Positions 6,747 to 8,641 of a DNA stretch of 8,641 bases are shown one piece after another. Below the pieces are notes generated by a model. That model was not told the origin of the DNA and ran no database searches. It was given only the letters and a program-made list of their open reading frames with translations. This stretch comes from Tardiphaga sp. (lineage in GTDB: Bacteria; Pseudomonadota; Alphaproteobacteria; Rhizobiales; Xanthobacteraceae): the NCBI GenBank assembly GCA_014377915.1, contig JACMOT010000058.1, forward strand, positions 1 to 8,641, in the 5' to 3' direction. The translations under genes and the position numbers were made by a program. Each line of letters begins with the position of its first letter. Position 1 is the stretch's first letter.

Positions 6747-8323
6747 TGGGACACCTGATGCGCGGCGTTGATTCAAGGCGGGCGGCGACAGCCTTGGCGC
6801 GATCACGGAAACCAGCCCTGCCATCCATGGCCTGTTGGCGGACTAGCAGGCACGCGATGCTGGCGTCGCTGATGGCCGCCGCCGTGTCAGGCTGCGCGGT
6901 TGGGCCGGATTTCAGACCGGCGCCGGCGCCCGACGTTGGCGGCTACACTCCGGAAAAGCTGGTCTCGCCAAATCCCGGCCCTGGCGGGCCCCGCGTTGCC
7001 GCGCAACATTTTCTCAAAGGCGCTGATGTTTCCGCGCGCTGGTGGTCGGCGTTCAAGTCCCGTCGGCTCGACGACCTCATCCGATTGTCGGTCGATCACA
7101 ACCCGACTTTGCAGGGCGCCGAAGCCGCGATCAGGGTCGCCCAGTTCAACGCGCAGGCCCAGCGCGGAATTTCATTTCCGCAGCTGACAGCCAATTCGGC
7201 GCCGTCGAGCCAATTATTCTCAAACAATCTGTCGTCGGACCCCGCGTCGCAGCTCAAATATGGCCTCTACACGAACCAGCTGACGGTCAGTTTCGCGCCG
7301 GATATATGGGGGGCGAATCTGCGCGCCGTGGAGAGCCTCGACGCCGTCACCGAGCAGCAATTATTTCAGCTCGAGGCGGCCTATCTGGCACTCACCACCA
7401 ATGTGGTGACCACAGCCATTCAGGAAGCTTCCTTGCGTGGCCAGATCGCGGCGGTACAGAGCATCGTGGCGATCGAGCGAAACCTGTTGGCGATTCTGAA
7501 ACGGCAATTCAACTTCGGGCAGGCCGCGCAGGTTGATGTTCTGGCGCAGGATGCGGCGCTTGCGCAGGCCGAGCAATTGCTGCCTCCGCTGGAGAAACAA
7601 TTGACCCAGCAGCGCAATCTACTGACGGCGCTTGCCGGCCAGTTTCCATCCAACGAAATTACGCAGAGCTTCGATCTTGCCAGCCTTCGGCTGCCAGCCA
7701 ATCTGCCGGTCAGCCTGCCGGGAAAATTGGTCGATCAACGTCCCGACGTCCGGGCGGCGGAAGCCAATATGCATTCGGCCAGCGCGCTGGTCGGCGTGGC
7801 GATCGCGGCAAGGCTTCCCAACATCACGCTGTCGGCCAATGGTGGCTCGAGCGCCTATCGGCTGGCGGAAAGTTTTACGCCGGGCGTGGGATTCTACACG
7901 CTGGTGGCCAGCGCAACGGCGCCTGTTTTCGATGGCTTCACGCTCTACAACAAACAGAAATCCGCGGAAGCCGCGCTCGATCAGGCCGAAGCGCAATATC
8001 GGGCGACGGTGATCACGGCATTCCAGAATGTGGCCGATGTATTGCGGGCCTTGCAATCCGATGCCCGCGCCGCCAAGGCGGCGCGGCGCGCCGAGGAGAC
8101 GGCGAAAGCCAGCCTTGATATCGTGCAGCAACAGGTCAATCTTGGACAGGTCAACCAGCTGGCTGTCCTGAACGCGCAGCAAACCTATTTGATCGCCGCC
8201 GTTACGCGCGTGCAATCCGAGGCCAGCAGACTGACGGACACCGCGGCCTTGTTCATGGCGCTGGGCGGTGGATGGCCGGCCGCGTGCAAGGCTTCCGACT
8301 GGCGCCAGTGTGCGGATCGCTGA
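6743..8323 (+). CDS. Outer membrane factor lipoprotein, NodT family (RND efflux)
   Basis: TolC-like outer membrane channel that completes the tripartite pump. 526 aa from the ATG at 6743, which overlaps the permease TGA (ATGA) and implies translational coupling. A lipobox-like VSGC places the acylated cysteine at Cys51, after the hydrophobic stretch MLASLMAAAV. From 6743 the signal region would be unusually long. Starting at the internal ATG at 6827 gives a standard lipoprotein signal with the Cys at about position 23, so the true start may be there. After the Cys comes AVGPDFRPAPAP, the classic NodT-family start, then WWSAF (Trp100/Trp101). The two outer-membrane-efflux repeats lie at about 105-290 and 320-505, the second opening with LVDQRPDVRAAEANM (from about 329). 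The C-terminus LFMALGGGW is typical of the family. Helical Ala/Gln-rich segments at about 205-300 and 410-500 fit the periplasmic barrel. Third and last gene of the operon. Confidence 0.95.
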   Translation: MMGHLMRGVDSRRAATALARSRKPALPSMACWRTSRHAMLASLMAAAVSGCAVGPDFRPAPAPDVGGYTPEKLVSPNPGPGGPRVAAQHFLKGADVSARWWSAFKSRRLDDLIRLSVDHNPTLQGAEAAIRVAQFNAQAQRGISFPQLTANSAPSSQLFSNNLSSDPASQLKYGLYTNQLTVSFAPDIWGANLRAVESLDAVTEQQLFQLEAAYLALTTNVVTTAIQEASLRGQIAAVQSIVAIERNLLAILKRQFNFGQAAQVDVLAQDAALAQAEQLLPPLEKQLTQQRNLLTALAGQFPSNEITQSFDLASLRLPANLPVSLPGKLVDQRPDVRAAEANMHSASALVGVAIAARLPNITLSANGGSSAYRLAESFTPGVGFYTLVASATAPVFDGFTLYNKQKSAEAALDQAEAQYRATVITAFQNVADVLRALQSDARAAKAARRAEETAKASLDIVQQQVNLGQVNQLAVLNAQQTYLIAAVTRVQSEASRLTDTAALFMALGGGWPAACKASDWRQCADR

Positions 8324-8331
8324 TGCGGTCC

Positions 8332-8358
8332 GGCCTGGTCGACCGGTCTGGCCTTATT
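8332..8358 (+). terminator. Weak candidate terminator after the efflux operon
   Basis: GGCCTGGTC and GGTCTGGCC can pair around a GACC loop (8332-8353). The stem has one T-T mismatch and two G-T pairs, and is followed by TTATT (8354-8358). It lies nine bases past the operon's last stop codon, a sensible place. The imperfect stem and short T tract make it only a candidate. Confidence 0.3.
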
Positions 8359-8371
8359 GAATCATGCGCTA

Positions 8372-8641
8372 GGGTCTGTTGGAGTTCAGGATTCCCACCC
8401 GGTGTTGGTTGTGATTCAAGCTTTGAATGGACCGATTCGTTTTGACTGACGCCCAATGGACGAGGATGGAGCCGCTTTGTATCGGCAAGCCGAACGATCC
8501 CGGTCGCAGCGGCAAGAACAACCGGCTTTTTATCGAGATCGTGCTGTGGATCGCTCGAACGGGCAGCCCTTGGCGGGATCTGCCGCCCTCGTTCGGTCAC
8601 TGGAACAGCGTGTTCACGCGCTTCCGCGACTGGGTGAAGGC
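8372..8641 (+). mobile_element. Left end of an IS5-family insertion sequence (IS427/IS1031-like), cut by window
   Basis: About 50 bp after the efflux operon the sequence changes to a putative left end beginning GGGTCTGTTGGAGTTCAGGA (8372-8391), followed 55 bp later by a transposase start codon. Left ends close to GGGTCTGTT and short leaders before orfA are familiar for the IS427/IS1031 groups of the IS5 family, recalled from family knowledge. The bases just outside are CTA (8369-8371), compatible with the short TA-containing target sites of these groups. The right end, its inverted repeat and any target duplication are outside the window, so the exact boundary is inference. Confidence 0.65.
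8427..8641 (+). CDS. IS5-family transposase, N-terminal part (DUF4096-like orfA), cut by window
   Basis: Reading frame from the ATG at 8427, open for 71 codons to the window edge. It starts MDRFVLTDAQWTRMEPL and continues through NNRLFIEIVLWIARTGSPW, RDLPPSFGHWNSVFTRF and RDWVK. The order TDAQW, then a helical RLFIEIVLWIARTGSPWRDLP block, then the GHWNSVFTRFRDW motif is the hallmark of the N-terminal domain of IS5-family transposases of the IS427/IS1031 type. In many such elements orfA is followed by orfB with the DDE catalytic residues, joined by programmed frameshifting; whether that applies here cannot be seen. No frameshift or stop occurs in the visible part, so the element could be intact. 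Confidence 0.9.
   Translation, partial: MDRFVLTDAQWTRMEPLCIGKPNDPGRSGKNNRLFIEIVLWIARTGSPWRDLPPSFGHWNSVFTRFRDWVK

Noticed and set aside
5430..6824. Long antisense reading frame (464 codons, minus strand) across the permease end and outer membrane factor start
   Set aside because: It is antisense to two convincing genes, has no recognisable motif, and its composition reflects the complement of membrane-protein codons.
1..8641. CRISPR arrays, tRNA or rRNA genes, toxin-antitoxin or phage-defence genes
   Set aside because: I saw no spaced repeats, cloverleaf or rRNA-like sequence. All long, composition-consistent frames are accounted for by the two-component system, the efflux operon and the insertion sequence.

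Overview
The window is GC-rich. Its codon usage, its NodT-type outer membrane lipoprotein and its IS5-like insertion sequence suggest an alphaproteobacterium, plausibly of the Bradyrhizobium/Rhodopseudomonas/Nitrobacter group. That assignment is inference; there is no rRNA or other marker gene here. The region is a regulated, envelope-spanning efflux locus with an insertion sequence at its right edge.

Left part, minus strand (1-1893): a two-component system. An OmpR-type response regulator (1216-1893) comes first and overlaps a TctE/QseC-like sensor histidine kinase through a GTGA junction. The kinase runs off the left edge in its ATP-binding domain, after the F box and before the expected G2 box.

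Middle (1894-2231): a divergent intergenic region of about 340 bp. It holds a clear tandem repeat, TGTAAG-N5-TGTAAG with an 11-bp period (1989-2005). This has the geometry expected of an OmpR/PhoB-family operator. On the regulator's strand, one half-site also serves as a plausible -35 element.

Right part, plus strand (2232-8323): a compact operon for a tripartite RND pump. It encodes a periplasmic adaptor (membrane fusion protein), an inner-membrane RND permease of the heavy-metal-efflux (CzcA/CusA-like) type, and a NodT-family outer membrane factor lipoprotein. The gap between adaptor and permease is 39 bp, and the permease and outer membrane factor overlap by ATGA. The permease keeps the D...D...E proton-relay signature in TM4. 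By memory-based alignment it lacks the three CusA copper/silver methionines, so a divalent metal or unknown substrate is more likely than Cu(I)/Ag(I).

Right edge (about 8372-8641): the left end and first 71 codons of an IS5-family transposase, about 50 bp past the end of the operon and cut by the window.

Working model: the histidine kinase senses an unidentified envelope signal and phosphorylates the regulator. The regulator binds the tandem repeat and controls both its own gene and the divergent efflux operon. The families are all known; the unresolved points are the signal, the substrate and some details of the permease.
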